Part shown: positions 8,862 through 19,486 of the stretch, piece by piece
Layout of the letters: each line of letters starts with the position of its first letter
Position numbering within the stretch: position 1 is the first letter of the stretch
Origin: Agrobacterium tumefaciens
GTDB taxonomy: Bacteria; Pseudomonadota; Alphaproteobacteria; Rhizobiales; Rhizobiaceae
Length of the DNA stretch: 64,000 nucleotides
Direction: 5' to 3'
Assembly (NCBI RefSeq): GCF_009649785.1
Contig: NZ_WJOK01000013.1
Coordinates: 1-64,000, forward strand
The notes under the pieces: model-generated
Databases searched by the model: none
The model's input: the letters and a program-made list of their open reading frames with translations, nothing else
Told to the model about the DNA's origin: nothing
Made by a program: the position numbers and the translations under genes

Positions 8862-10115
8862 TTACGCCGGGCGAACGAGAACGTGCTTCTTCTTGCCAAC
8901 CGAAAGCTTGATGATGCCATCGCCGGTGATCTCGGCGGAACCGATCATCTGGCGATCGTCGGATATGCCCTTGTCGTTGATCTTTACCGCGCCGCCCTGA
9001 ACGTGACGGCGGGCTTCGCCATTCGAGCCGGCAAGGCCAGCGCGGACGATGAGCGACAGGACGCCGACGCCGGCATCGAGTTCGGATGCCGGAACCTCGA
9101 TGGAGGGCAGGTTTTCAGCAAGCGCGCCTTCCTCGAAAGTCTTGCGCGCCGTTTCGGCTGCTTCTTCGGCAGCGGCACGGCCATGCAGAATGGCCGTGAC
9201 TTCGGTTGCGAGGATTTTCTTCGCCTCGTTGATCTCAGATCCGCCAAGGGCGGCGATGCGTGCGATCTCATCCATCGGCAGCGTGGTGAAGAGCTTCGCG
9301 AAGCGAACCACGTCCGCGTCTTCCGTGTTGCGCCAGTATTGCCAGAAATCATAGACCGGCAGCAGGTCCTTGTTGAGCCAGACGGCACCGGACGCGGACT
9401 TGCCCATCTTCGCACCCGAAGAGGTGGTCAAAAGCGGGGAGGTCAGCGCATAGAGCTGCGGTGTCCCCATGCGGTGACCTAGATCGATGCCGTTGATGAT
9501 GTTGCCCCACTGGTCAGAGCCGCCCATCTGCAGGCGGCAGCCGGTACGCTGGTTCAGCTCCACGAAATCGTAGGCCTGGAGGATCATGTAATTGAATTCG
9601 AGGAAGGACAGCGACTGCTCGCGGTCGAGGCGCGTCTTCACGCTGTCGAAGGACAGCATGCGGTTGACCGAGAAGTGGCGGCCGACGTCGCGCAGGAATT
9701 CGAGGTAGTTGAGCCCACGCAGCCAGTCGGCATTGTTGATCATCAGCGCCGGATTTTCCGCGCGATCGTAATCGAGGTAGTTGGCGAAGACGTGCTTGAG
9801 CGAGGTGATGTTGTCCTCGATCATGTCGATTGTCATCAGCTTGCGGGCCTCCTCCTTGAAGGAGGGATCGCCAACCATGCCGGTGCCGCCGCCCATCAGC
9901 GAAATCGGCTGGTGACCGGTCTTCTGCATCCAGTGCAGCATCATGATCTGGGTGAGGTGGCCGACATGCAGGCTGGAGGCCGTCGGGTCATAGCCGATAT
10001 AGGCGGTCACGGTTTCCTTGGCGAACAGTTCGTCGAGACCCGACTCGTCGGAGATCTGGTGAATGAAGCCGCGCTCATCGAGCGTGCGGAGGAAATCGGA
10101 CTTGAACCTGGACAT
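8862..10115 (-). CDS. tyrS: tyrosyl-tRNA synthetase
   Basis: A 417-aa class I synthetase that charges tRNA-Tyr in the cytoplasm. The HIGH motif appears as HVGH (residues 50-53) and the KMSKS loop as KMGKS (236-240). An S4 RNA-binding domain fills the C-terminus (from about 350). The frame continues upstream to 10160, but the ATG at 10115 ([12 protein letters not shown]) gives the normal N-terminus and length, with AAGG just upstream. It diverges from anmK and ends at the hairpin 8818-8839. Confidence 0.97.
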   Translation of the reverse strand: MSRFKSDFLRTLDERGFIHQISDESGLDELFAKETVTAYIGYDPTASSLHVGHLTQIMMLHWMQKTGHQPISLMGGGTGMVGDPSFKEEARKLMTIDMIEDNITSLKHVFANYLDYDRAENPALMINNADWLRGLNYLEFLRDVGRHFSVNRMLSFDSVKTRLDREQSLSFLEFNYMILQAYDFVELNQRTGCRLQMGGSDQWGNIINGIDLGHRMGTPQLYALTSPLLTTSSGAKMGKSASGAVWLNKDLLPVYDFWQYWRNTEDADVVRFAKLFTTLPMDEIARIAALGGSEINEAKKILATEVTAILHGRAAAEEAAETARKTFEEGALAENLPSIEVPASELDAGVGVLSLIVRAGLAGSNGEARRHVQGGAVKINDKGISDDRQMIGSAEITGDGIIKLSVGKKKHVLVRPA

Positions 10116-10265
10116 AACCTTTTTCTTTCTGGTTGGACCTTTGCCGTCATTGTCTGTCAATGAACGCGGGGGGCTTTACCATTGTTTTTTGAAAAGTGCA
10201 CCCGTTTCGGCCATGAATAACGGCGATTCATCTCCGCATGATTCGATATTGAAAGGGAGCAGCGC

Positions 10266-11387
10266 GTGGGCGAGGTCAAAACGGCAATCGGGCTGATGAG
10301 CGGGACGTCGATGGACGGCATCGATATCGCCCTGTTGCGCACGGATGGCGAAAACGTGGTCCGGCATGGGCCGAGCGGTTATTTCCCCTATGATCCGGGC
10401 CTGCGCGCCACGTGGCAGAAGGCGCTGGTTACGGCCAAAGCCATTCGCGAACGGCGCGAGCGTCCGGGTGACCTCGCGGATGCGGAACGCAAGCTGACGC
10501 TTGCCCATGCGGCGGCAGTCAAATCCTTCCTCCACCGCCACCGGCTTGAAGCCAGCGATATCGACGTGATCGGTTTTCATGGCCAGACGGTGCTGCATCG
10601 GCCGGATGAGGCGTTGACCGTGCAGATCGGCGACGGCGCGCTTCTGGCCGAGGAAACCGGTATCGATGTGGTTTACGACATGCGTGCCAACGACATGGTG
10701 CATGGCGGGCAGGGCGCACCGCTCATTCCTGCGTACCACATGGCGCTCTCCGCCAATCTGCCTGATGGCTTCGAAACGCCCGCCGTCTTCGTCAATATCG
10801 GCGGCATATCCAATCTCACCTATATCGGCGAGGGAGGGCGGCTTGCGGCTTTCGACAGCGGTCCCGGCAATATGCTGATCGACCAGTGGATCGAGGCGCA
10901 TACGGGCAAAGCCTTCGACAAGGGCGGCAGGACGGCGGCGGGCGGCAGCGTCGTTGCCTCTCTAGTGACGCGCTACATGGAAAGTCCGTTCTTCTCGGCC
11001 AATATCCGCCGCTCGCTTGACCGCAGCGATTTCGTGCCGCCGCAAAAGGGCGAGGTTTCGCTGGCGGACGGCGCACGCACGCTGTCGCATCTGACGGGTA
11101 CCGCGATCCTCAAATCGGCGAGCTATCTGCCGGAGGCGGCTAAGACCTATGTGATCTGCGGCGGCGGGCGGCTCAATCCTGTTATCATGGAAGAGTTTGC
11201 GAGCCTTGCTGCCAAGCAGGGTGCGCGGGTAATCGCGGCGGAAGAGGCGGGGTTCGACGGCGGGGCGATGGAGGCGGAGGCCTGGGCGTATCTGGCGGTG
11301 CGATCGCTGAAGGGGCTGCCGCTAACATATCCGGGGACGACCGGTGTGAATGAGCCGGTTACGGGTGGGGTTTTGGTCAGGGCGTAA
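10266..11387 (+). CDS. anmK: anhydro-N-acetylmuramic acid kinase
   Basis: A 373-aa sugar kinase of normal AnmK length. The N-terminal MSGTSMDG phosphate-binding motif is at residues 11-18, with [11 protein letters not shown] in the middle and [16 protein letters not shown] near the end, all family hallmarks. It phosphorylates 1,6-anhydro-MurNAc to MurNAc-6-phosphate in peptidoglycan recycling. Translation starts at GTG, with AAAGGGAGC ideally placed upstream. It diverges from tyrS. Confidence 0.96.
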   Translation: MGEVKTAIGLMSGTSMDGIDIALLRTDGENVVRHGPSGYFPYDPGLRATWQKALVTAKAIRERRERPGDLADAERKLTLAHAAAVKSFLHRHRLEASDIDVIGFHGQTVLHRPDEALTVQIGDGALLAEETGIDVVYDMRANDMVHGGQGAPLIPAYHMALSANLPDGFETPAVFVNIGGISNLTYIGEGGRLAAFDSGPGNMLIDQWIEAHTGKAFDKGGRTAAGGSVVASLVTRYMESPFFSANIRRSLDRSDFVPPQKGEVSLADGARTLSHLTGTAILKSASYLPEAAKTYVICGGGRLNPVIMEEFASLAAKQGARVIAAEEAGFDGGAMEAEAWAYLAVRSLKGLPLTYPGTTGVNEPVTGGVLVRA

Positions 11388-11391
11388 TAGA

Positions 11392-11416
11392 CGACGGCGA
11401 GCCAAGCCCGCCGTCG
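11392..11416. terminator. hairpin between convergent anmK and hydrolase genes
   Basis: CGACGGCG (11392-11399) and CGCCGTCG (11409-11416) form an 8-bp GC-rich stem just past the anmK stop. Neither strand has a clear T-run, so it is either a weak terminator or an RNA end-protecting hairpin. Confidence 0.4.
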
Positions 11417-11460
11417 ATCATTGTAGGTAGATCAACAATGACCTAAGCTGCGCTCCTAAA

Positions 11461-12138
11461 TCACCGAATGCGCTTCGCGGCCGGTTCCGGAACCAGTTCG
11501 CCATTCAGGCGGCGGTCGAGGTAGTCCTCGCATTCGCTCATCAGCTCATCAACCTTGCCGTTGAAGAAGTGGTTGGCGCCGGGAAGGGTGCGGTGGGTGA
11601 TGAGGATGCCCTTCTGGGTCTTCAGCTTTTCGACCAGACCGTTGACGTCCTTCTCAGGCGCGACCTTGTCGGCGTCGCCATTGATGATGAGGCCGGAAGA
11701 CGGGCAGGGGGCGAGGAAAGAGAAGTCGTAGGTGTTGGGCTGCGGCGCAATCGACATGAAACCTTCGATTTCCGGGCGACGCATCAGAAGCTGCATGCCG
11801 ATCCAGGCGCCGAAGGAATAACCGGCGACCCAGCAGCTTTTCGAATCGGGATGCAGGCTCTGCACCCAGTCGAGAGCGGATGCGGCATCGGAAAGCTCGC
11901 CGGCGCCATGGTCAAACTCGCCCTGGCTGCGGCCGATGGAGCGGAAGTTGAACCGGAGCGTCGTGAAACCGCGCTTCTGGAAAAGATAGAAGAGCTGATA
12001 AACGATCTGGTTGTTCATCGTGCCGCCGAACTGCGGGTGCGGATGAAGGATGATCGCTATCGGCGCGCTCTTTTCCTTGGAGGGTTGATAACGGCCTTCG
12101 AGGCGACCCGCAGGGCCGTTAAAAATGACTTCGGGCAT
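11461..12138 (-). CDS. alpha/beta hydrolase
   Basis: A 225-aa single-domain hydrolase. The nucleophile elbow GYSFG places the serine at residue 108, an HPHP motif near 32-35 may shape the oxyanion hole, NGDADKVAP offers the acidic residue, and GANHFF near the end holds the catalytic His. No signal peptide, so probably cytoplasmic. The substrate is unknown. It diverges from sufS2, so the iron-responsive sites at 12195-12243 might also affect it, although they lie closer to the suf promoter. Confidence 0.85.
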   Translation of the reverse strand: MPEVIFNGPAGRLEGRYQPSKEKSAPIAIILHPHPQFGGTMNNQIVYQLFYLFQKRGFTTLRFNFRSIGRSQGEFDHGAGELSDAASALDWVQSLHPDSKSCWVAGYSFGAWIGMQLLMRRPEIEGFMSIAPQPNTYDFSFLAPCPSSGLIINGDADKVAPEKDVNGLVEKLKTQKGILITHRTLPGANHFFNGKVDELMSECEDYLDRRLNGELVPEPAAKRIR

Positions 12139-12193
12139 TGGTACTCCGGTCGTGTTTTTTCATTCTCCAACCGCATTCTTCCGACGAGAAGAC

Positions 12194-12222
12194 TTGACGA
12201 ACTGTGTCATCTTTTCTAGAAC
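12194..12222 (+). promoter_or_regulatory. candidate promoter of the suf operon
   Basis: TTGACG (12194-12199), a 17-bp spacer and TAGAAC (12217-12222). It lies upstream of sufS2 and is embedded in two iron-regulator-like sites. The -10 match is weak, as expected for a regulated promoter. Placement is by eye. Confidence 0.45.
12195..12209 (+). promoter_or_regulatory. IRO-like box (RirA-type operator) at sufS2
   Basis: TGA, nine bases, TCA: an exact TGA-N9-TCA match at 12195-12209, overlapping the candidate -35 box. In Rhizobiaceae the Rrf2-family iron sensor RirA binds IRO boxes of this form and represses Fe-S and iron-uptake genes when iron is ample. Position and target gene both fit; binding itself is inferred. 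Confidence 0.5.
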
Positions 12223-12226
12223 GCAG

Positions 12227-12243
12227 TTTAGAATAATTCGAAA
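12227..12243 (+). promoter_or_regulatory. ICE-like operator (Irr-type) at sufS2
   Basis: TTTAGAA-TAA-TTCGAAA, a 17-bp inverted repeat with one mismatch to the iron control element (TTTAGAA-N3-TTCTAAA) bound by Irr in alphaproteobacteria. It sits just past the candidate -10, where a bound protein would block initiation. Binding is inferred from motif and context. Confidence 0.55.
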
Positions 12244-12349
12244 CTTTGCGTGTGCTTAAGCACTCGGACCGTGTCATAAGGCAAGCGCAACTGTAATTTC
12301 AAGAAAAATGCGTTTTGGCGCATGGAAGATTGAGCGAAGCTTTTCCGCG

Positions 12350-13519
12350 ATGACGGTTTTGACGCGCACATATATGGACTGGAACGCCACGGCGCCGCTT
12401 TTGCCTGCCGTGCGGGATGCTCTTGTCCGCGCTCTCGATATCACGGGTAATCCGTCCTCCGTACATCGGGAAGGGCGCGCAGCCCGTGCGGCCGTCGAGG
12501 CCGCGCGTCGTGACGTTGCTGTGGTCTGCGGTGCCCAGGCGTCGCATGTGACCTTTACGAGCGGTGCGACCGAAGCGGCCAATCTGGTGCTTTCGCCTGA
12601 ATTCAAGATGGGGCGCGCTCCCGTACGCTATGGTCGTCTTTACGTTTCGGCGATCGAACACCCGGCTTTTCGCGAAGGGGGCCGGTTCGACAAGGCTGAC
12701 GTTACGGAAATTCCCGTTACGTCAGCGGGTGTCATCGATCTTGCGGCCCTTGAGGCGCTGCTGTCAGCGCACGACAAGTCCACTGGTCTGCCGATGGTCG
12801 CCTGCATGCTGGTCAATAATGAGACCGGCATTCTTCAGCCGGTGGCTGAAGCGGCGCGGCTTGCACATGCAGCAGGGGGATTGATGGTCGTCGATGCCGT
12901 GCAGGCTGCTGGCCGCGTTCCGCTCGATATCAATGCATTGGATGCCGATTTCCTTGTGATCTCGTCCCACAAACTTGGTGGCCCGAAGGGTGCTGGGGCG
13001 CTGGTGTCCCGCGGCGAGGTGATGATGCCAAAGCCGCTGATCCATGGTGGTGGCCAGGAAAAGGGACATCGTTCCGGTACTGAAAATACCCTGTCGGTCA
13101 TCGGTTTCGGTGCCGCCGCCGCTATTGCTGCGCAAAACCTCGAGACCGAAGCGACGCGTCTTGCAGAGCTGCGCGCAAGGCTGGAAGACGGCATGCGGGC
13201 AGTCGCGCCTGACGTGATCATCTACGGTGAGGATGTCGGCCGTGTCGGCAATACCACGTTTTTCACCTTGCCCGGTTTGAAGGCGGAAACGGGCCAGATT
13301 GCATTCGATATCGAAGGCATTGCGCTCTCGGCCGGTTCGGCCTGCTCTTCCGGCAAGGTGGGTGAAAGCCATGTGCTGACGGCGATGGGACGCGATCCCA
13401 AGCTTGGCGCACTCAGGATTTCCCTTGGTCATGCGACTGATGAGGCGGATATCGAGCACGCGCTCGCAGCCTTTACGAAAATTGCCGGGCGGCGCAGGCT
13501 GACCGGTCAGGCCGCTTAA
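12350..13519 (+). CDS. sufS2: cysteine desulfurase, NifS/IscS-like (first of the suf operon)
   Basis: A PLP-dependent desulfurase of about 389 aa. The PLP lysine is K208 in SSHKLGG, H104 and D182 occupy the usual cofactor positions, and the sulfur-carrying cysteine is C332 in SAGSACSSGK, the mobile-loop form of group I (NifS/IscS) enzymes rather than SufS. It takes sulfur from cysteine for Fe-S assembly. Start is uncertain: ATG at 12308, 12350 and 12374 are in frame and none has a strong Shine-Dalgarno; 12350 gives a normal length. It opens a co-directional suf cluster, separated from sufB by a 200-bp structured gap. Confidence 0.9.
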   Translation: MTVLTRTYMDWNATAPLLPAVRDALVRALDITGNPSSVHREGRAARAAVEAARRDVAVVCGAQASHVTFTSGATEAANLVLSPEFKMGRAPVRYGRLYVSAIEHPAFREGGRFDKADVTEIPVTSAGVIDLAALEALLSAHDKSTGLPMVACMLVNNETGILQPVAEAARLAHAAGGLMVVDAVQAAGRVPLDINALDADFLVISSHKLGGPKGAGALVSRGEVMMPKPLIHGGGQEKGHRSGTENTLSVIGFGAAAAIAAQNLETEATRLAELRARLEDGMRAVAPDVIIYGEDVGRVGNTTFFTLPGLKAETGQIAFDIEGIALSAGSACSSGKVGESHVLTAMGRDPKLGALRISLGHATDEADIEHALAAFTKIAGRRRLTGQAA

Positions 13520-13535
13520 AATGCGGCAAAGAATT

Positions 13536-13668
13536 GCGGAATAGCAATTTTCCGCTTGCCGGGATGTGTGAAAAGCGCCATCCCGCACTTACATGGGTAT
13601 AAGCTCCGCCCCGTTTATACGGGCCCGGATTATTTGCCCGAAGATGGATGAAGGCGGCTATCCGCCTT
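13536..13668 (+). other. structured sufS2-sufB intercistronic region
   Basis: Four hairpins follow one another: GCGGAA/TTCCGC (13536-13555), CGGGATG/CATCCCG (13560-13585), CCCGT/ACGGG (13610-13623) and AAGGCGG/CCGCCTT (13651-13668). None has a T-run, so they look more like RNA processing or stability elements than terminators. A TTGACA at about 13675 has no matching -10, so I do not call an internal promoter. Confidence 0.5.
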
Positions 13669-13719
13669 GATACGTTGACAAGCCACCGGACCTTGGCTCC
13701 GGCGAGATTGGAGAACGAC

Positions 13720-15189
<1,470 letters not shown>

Positions 15190-15203
15190 TCGTCATACGA
15201 ATA

Positions 15204-15231
15204 CGCACTTTGAGTGCGCGGTTTCGCGCAC
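15204..15231 (+). other. mutually exclusive hairpins between sufB and sufC
   Basis: CGCACT (15204-15209) can pair with AGTGCG (15213-15218), or the overlapping GTGCGCG (15214-15220) can pair with CGCGCAC (15225-15231). Both cannot form at once. There is no T-run; the sufC Shine-Dalgarno lies about 20 nt downstream. Confidence 0.4.
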
Positions 15232-15261
15232 CTTCGCTCACACTATTCTTAGGATAAAACC

Positions 15262-16017
15262 ATGCTTGAAATCATCGACCTGCACGCAAAGATCGCCGAT
15301 ACCGAAACCGAGATCATCAAGGGCCTCAACCTGAAGGTTGCTGCCGGTGAAGTTGCGGCCATCATGGGCCCGAACGGTTCCGGCAAGTCGACGCTGTCCT
15401 ACATCCTGTCGGGCCGCGAAGACTATGAAGTCACCTCCGGTGACATCCTCTATAACGGCGAAAGCATTCTGGAACTGGATGCCGCCGAGCGCGCTGCCAA
15501 GGGTATTTTCCTGGCCTTCCAGTATCCGGTCGAAATTCCGGGTGTTGCCACCATGCAGTTCCTCAAGGTTGCTATGAACGAGCAGCGCAAGGCGCGCGGC
15601 GAGGCCGAGCTGACGACACCGGACTTCATCCGTCGCGTCAAGGAAGCTGCCGGCGATCTGAAGATCGACATGGACATGCTGAAGCGTCCGCTTAACGTTG
15701 GTTTCTCCGGCGGTGAAAAGAAGCGCGCCGAAATCCTGCAGATGGCGCTGCTGGAGCCGAAGCTCTGCGTTCTCGACGAAACCGATAGCGGCCTCGACAT
15801 CGACGCGCTGAAGATCGTGGCTGATGGCGTCAACGCGCTGAAGTCGCCGGATCGCGCCACTGTCGTCATCACCCACTACCAGCGCCTGCTCGATTACATC
15901 GTGCCTGATAGCGTTCACGTTCTTTACAAGGGCAAGATCATCCGTTCGGGCGACAAGGCCCTGGCGCTGGAGCTGGAAAACAATGGTTACGCCGACATCA
16001 TCGGTGAAGCGGCCTAA
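15262..16017 (+). CDS. sufC: SufC, ABC-type ATPase of Fe-S assembly
   Basis: A 251-aa ABC ATPase that drives conformational change in SufBCD rather than transport. Walker A GPNGSGKST is at 36-44, the signature FSGGEKKR at 148-155, and Walker B with LDETDSGLD at 171-179, the SufC-specific form. AGGATA lies just upstream of the ATG. It lies between sufB and sufD. Confidence 0.97.
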   Translation: MLEIIDLHAKIADTETEIIKGLNLKVAAGEVAAIMGPNGSGKSTLSYILSGREDYEVTSGDILYNGESILELDAAERAAKGIFLAFQYPVEIPGVATMQFLKVAMNEQRKARGEAELTTPDFIRRVKEAAGDLKIDMDMLKRPLNVGFSGGEKKRAEILQMALLEPKLCVLDETDSGLDIDALKIVADGVNALKSPDRATVVITHYQRLLDYIVPDSVHVLYKGKIIRSGDKALALELENNGYADIIGEAA

Positions 16018-16041
16018 GCCAGAGGCCAGGAGGTGATGTCC

Positions 16042-17313
16042 ATGAACATTCAAACGACCAATCGGCTGACGCCAGCGGAAACCGCGCTGATCGACGCCTA
16101 TACCGCCAAGTTCAGCGAATTGCCGGGCAATGGTGCGGTTGTCGCCGCCCGTGACGTGCTGTTCGACGATCTGAAGACCGGCGGTCTTCCGACCCGCCGC
16201 ATCGAGGCGTGGCACTATACCGATCTCAAGAGCCTGTTGCGTGCCATTCCCGAGGACCAGCCCGCACCTGTTATCGACAAGCAGGCGTCTGTTGTCGCCG
16301 GCTCGTCCGTCGCCTACGTGCTGCATGGCACGGCCAATGTGGGCAAGATCGAAGACATCAGCGTTTCCAGCTTTGCCGAGAGCCTGCTTGACGGCTCGGC
16401 CGCCACAGGCCTTGCGGAAGCCAGCAAGGACGACGTGATCGGCCGTATCAACGGCAGCTTTGTGCGCGACGGCCTGATGCTCGACATTCCCGCTGATGCC
16501 GAGATCGAAAAGCCGATCGAATTGCAGGCGATCCATGGCGCAGGTCAGGTTCACAGCCGCTTCCCGGTGCGCTTCGGCAAGGGTTCCAAGGCGACCGTCA
16601 TCGAGCGTCACCTTTCGGTGACTTCGGATGCCGCCCTGGTTTCCTCCGTCACCGACATCGTTGTCGAAGACGGTGCGGAAGTGACCTGGATCATCCTGCA
16701 GCAACAGGGCGCGGCCGATATTCATCTTGGCCAGCTGCGCATGAAAATCGGTGCGGACGCCAAGATTCGTCTATTCGTCATCAATGCCGGCGGTAAGCTG
16801 GTGCGGCAGGAACTGCGCATCGACGTGGACGGCGAGGGTACTGACCTCATCGTTCGCGGCGTCAACCTGTTGGGCGGCGAAACCCATACCGACGTGACGA
16901 TGGTTCTTGGCCACAACGTGCCGAACACGACCTCGACGGAAGTGTTCCGCAACGTGGTCTTCGACCGTGCAAAGGGCATTTTCCAGGGCATGATCCGGGT
17001 TGCCCCCGATGCCCAGAAGACCGATGCGAAGATGGCGTGCAATACGCTGCTGATGTCTGACGATGGCGAGTTCTCGGCAAAGCCGGAGCTTGAAATCTTC
17101 GCCGACGACGTTCAGTGCGGTCACGGTGCGACGGTTGCCGATATTGACGACAACCATCTCTATTATCTGATGGCGCGCGGCGTGCCGCGGGCAAAAGCGC
17201 GGGCGATGCTCGTCAATGCCTTCGTCGCTGAGATCGCCGAGGAACTGGAAGAAGAAAATCTGGTAGAGGCGCTAGAGACTATCATCTCCGGCTGGCTGGA
17301 ACATCATGCCTGA
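16042..17313 (+). CDS. sufD: SufD, Fe-S assembly subunit
   Basis: A 423-aa SufB-like beta-helix protein. The C-terminal HGATVADIDDNHLYYLMARG segment, with its conserved His, identifies SufD. It pairs with SufB and binds SufC, and is needed for iron entry in model systems. Among clustered starts (16033, 16036, 16042) the ATG at 16042 has AGGAGG (16028-16033) at 8 nt. Its end overlaps the sufS1 start by 8 nt, so translation is coupled. Confidence 0.95.
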   Translation: MNIQTTNRLTPAETALIDAYTAKFSELPGNGAVVAARDVLFDDLKTGGLPTRRIEAWHYTDLKSLLRAIPEDQPAPVIDKQASVVAGSSVAYVLHGTANVGKIEDISVSSFAESLLDGSAATGLAEASKDDVIGRINGSFVRDGLMLDIPADAEIEKPIELQAIHGAGQVHSRFPVRFGKGSKATVIERHLSVTSDAALVSSVTDIVVEDGAEVTWIILQQQGAADIHLGQLRMKIGADAKIRLFVINAGGKLVRQELRIDVDGEGTDLIVRGVNLLGGETHTDVTMVLGHNVPNTTSTEVFRNVVFDRAKGIFQGMIRVAPDAQKTDAKMACNTLLMSDDGEFSAKPELEIFADDVQCGHGATVADIDDNHLYYLMARGVPRAKARAMLVNAFVAEIAEELEEENLVEALETIISGWLEHHA

Positions 17314-18556
17314 GAGCGAACGCGCCGCATTGGCGGCCCCTTATGACGTTGAAGCCGTGCGGAAGGATTTCCCGATCCTGTCGCGCGAGGTCTATGGCAA
17401 GCCGCTGGTCTATCTTGACAACGGCGCGTCCGCTCAAAAACCGCAGGTGGTGATCGACGCCGTTTCGCATGCCTATTCCAATGAATATGCGAATGTGCAT
17501 CGTGGCCTGCATTTCCTCTCCAATGCCGCAACCGACGCTTATGAGGCGGCGCGCGAAAAGGTGCGCCGTTTCCTGAATGCCGGTTCGGTGGACGAGATCG
17601 TCTTCACCAAATCCTCCACCGAGGCGATCAATACGGTTGCTTACGGTTACGGCATGCCAAAGATCGGCGAGGGCGACGAGATCGTCATCTCGATCATGGA
17701 ACATCACTCCAACATCGTGCCGTGGCATTTCATTCGCGAGCGGCAGGGCGCCAAGCTTGTCTGGGTGCCTGTCGATGATGACGGCGCGTTCCATATCGAG
17801 GCTTTCGAAAAAAGCCTGACGGAGCGCACCAAGCTCGTTGCCATCACCCATATGTCGAATGCGCTGGGCACCATCGTGCCGGTCAAGGAAATCTGCCGCA
17901 TCGCCCATGAGCGCGGCATTCCGGTGCTTGTCGATGGCTCTCAGGGTGCGGTTCACATGCCGGTTGACGTGCGCGATATCGATTGCGACTGGTACGTCAT
18001 GACCGGCCACAAGCTTTACGGTCCCTCGGGCATCGGCGTGCTCTATGGCAAGGCTGACCGCCTGAGCGAGATGCGGCCGTTCCAGGGCGGCGGCGAGATG
18101 ATCCTCGACGTGTCCGAAGACAATGTGACCTATAACGAGCCGCCGCATCGTTTCGAAGCGGGAACGCCGCCCATCGTGCAGGCTATCGGTCTTGGCTATG
18201 CGCTTGATTATATGGAAAATCTCGGCCGTGCCGCGATTGCAGCCCACGAGGCTGATCTTGCGGCCTATGCTGCCGAGCGGCTGCGCGAGGTCAACTCACT
18301 GCGAATCATCGGCAATGCGCCTGATAAGGGCGGTATCTTCTCCTTCGAACTCGAGGGCATCCATGCCCATGACGTGTCGATGGTGATAGACCGGCGCGGC
18401 GTTGCCGTGCGTGCCGGCACCCATTGTGCCATGCCGCTCTTGAAACGGTTCGGCGTCACCTCCACATGCCGAGCATCGTTCGGCCTTTACAATACCCGCG
18501 CCGAAGTAGATCGTCTTGTCGAGGCGCTTGATTATGCGCGCAAATTTTTCGCCTGA
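17306..18556 (+). CDS. sufS1: SufS-type cysteine desulfurase
   Basis: A 416-aa group II desulfurase. The PLP lysine is K236 in TGHKLYGPSG, and the active cysteine C374 lies in RAGTHCAMPL, the SufS form. It donates persulfide to SufBCD, normally through SufE or SufU; neither is seen in the window. It starts inside the sufD stop region. Together with sufS2 it gives the operon two desulfurases of different groups. Confidence 0.95.
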   Translation: MPESERAALAAPYDVEAVRKDFPILSREVYGKPLVYLDNGASAQKPQVVIDAVSHAYSNEYANVHRGLHFLSNAATDAYEAAREKVRRFLNAGSVDEIVFTKSSTEAINTVAYGYGMPKIGEGDEIVISIMEHHSNIVPWHFIRERQGAKLVWVPVDDDGAFHIEAFEKSLTERTKLVAITHMSNALGTIVPVKEICRIAHERGIPVLVDGSQGAVHMPVDVRDIDCDWYVMTGHKLYGPSGIGVLYGKADRLSEMRPFQGGGEMILDVSEDNVTYNEPPHRFEAGTPPIVQAIGLGYALDYMENLGRAAIAAHEADLAAYAAERLREVNSLRIIGNAPDKGGIFSFELEGIHAHDVSMVIDRRGVAVRAGTHCAMPLLKRFGVTSTCRASFGLYNTRAEVDRLVEALDYARKFFA

Positions 18557-18579
18557 TATCAGGATTGAGGTTCAGGACC

Positions 18580-18963
18580 ATGACTGCCGAAGCCACTGCA
18601 AAGACCCATGATGTGACCGAAGACGCTGCAAAGCCGTCTTCCATTGCGCCCGACGAACTGGCGCGTCTTAGCGACGACGTGATCGCGGCGCTGAAAACCG
18701 TGTACGATCCGGAAATTCCGGCCGATATTTTCGAACTCGGTCTCGTTTACAAGATCGATATCGAGGACGACCGGATGGTCAAGATCGTCATGACGCTGAC
18801 AGCACCGGGCTGCCCGGTTGCCGGCGAAATGCCGGGCTGGGTGGAAAATGCCGTCGGCGCGGTCGAAGGTGTTTCCGGTGTCGAAGTGTCGATGACCTTC
18901 GATCCGCCGTGGACGCCGGACCGCATGTCGGAAGAGGCTCAGGTCGCCGTCGGCTGGTATTGA
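18580..18963 (+). CDS. sufX: MIP18/DUF59-family Fe-S maturation factor (SufT-like)
   Basis: A 127-aa protein with an acidic N-terminal extension and a MIP18/DUF59 domain. The DPEIP motif is at residues 43-47 and a TAPGCP motif carries the conserved Cys. SufT/PaaD-type relatives help to mature or deliver Fe-S clusters. Its place between sufS1 and sufA supports that role. ATG at 18580 has AGG-rich sequence just upstream; the frame opens at 18565. Confidence 0.9.
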   Translation: MTAEATAKTHDVTEDAAKPSSIAPDELARLSDDVIAALKTVYDPEIPADIFELGLVYKIDIEDDRMVKIVMTLTAPGCPVAGEMPGWVENAVGAVEGVSGVEVSMTFDPPWTPDRMSEEAQVAVGWY

Positions 18964-19075
18964 GACTGACGTGATTTTGACAGGCGTCATCCCTTGATGG
19001 CGCCTTCAAGCACTATTAAATTGAAATCCATAAACATCGAGCCTTGAACTCGATTGTCGAAGGAGAATTAAGCCC

Positions 19076-19465
19076 ATGGGCTTTGCGATCATGACCATGA
19101 CCGGGGCTGCTGCCTCGCGCGTTAAAGCAATCGTCGAGAATTCCGGCCCTGACGCCAAGGGTGTGCGCGTCGGCATCAAGAAGGGCGGCTGCGCGGGCAT
19201 GGAATATACCATCGACCTCGTGACGGAAGCGGATGCGAAGGACGATCTGGTCGAATTCGATGGAGCCAAGGTGTGGGTTCAGCCCTCCGCCGTGCTCTAT
19301 CTGCTCGGCACCCAGATGGATTTTGAAGTGACCAAGATGCGCTCCGGCTTCACCTTCAACAACCCGAACCAGACATCCGCTTGCGGCTGCGGTGAGTCGG
19401 TGGAACTGAAGCCTGCCGATCTGGCGGCGCTGGCGAAGCAGCGCGAGGCTGAAGCCAGCGTTTGA
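19076..19465 (+). CDS. sufA: SufA, A-type Fe-S carrier
   Basis: A 129-aa A-type carrier (IscA/SufA/HesB). The three ligand cysteines are C39 (GGCAG), C103 and C105 (ACGCG). It accepts clusters from SufBCD and hands them to apoproteins. AAGGAG precedes the ATG. The 112-bp gap after sufX contains a GGCGTCAT/TGATGGCGCC hairpin near 18984-19006, but no clear terminator. It is the last suf gene and converges on a small minus-strand gene. Confidence 0.95.
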   Translation: MGFAIMTMTGAAASRVKAIVENSGPDAKGVRVGIKKGGCAGMEYTIDLVTEADAKDDLVEFDGAKVWVQPSAVLYLLGTQMDFEVTKMRSGFTFNNPNQTSACGCGESVELKPADLAALAKQREAEASV

Positions 19466-19486
19466 TTGGCTGCGCCATTTTTCCGA

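Noticed and set aside
15238..16725. 495-codon minus-strand frame
   Set aside because: Antisense to sufC and sufD, both with clear motifs and ribosome binding sites. No start signal of its own.
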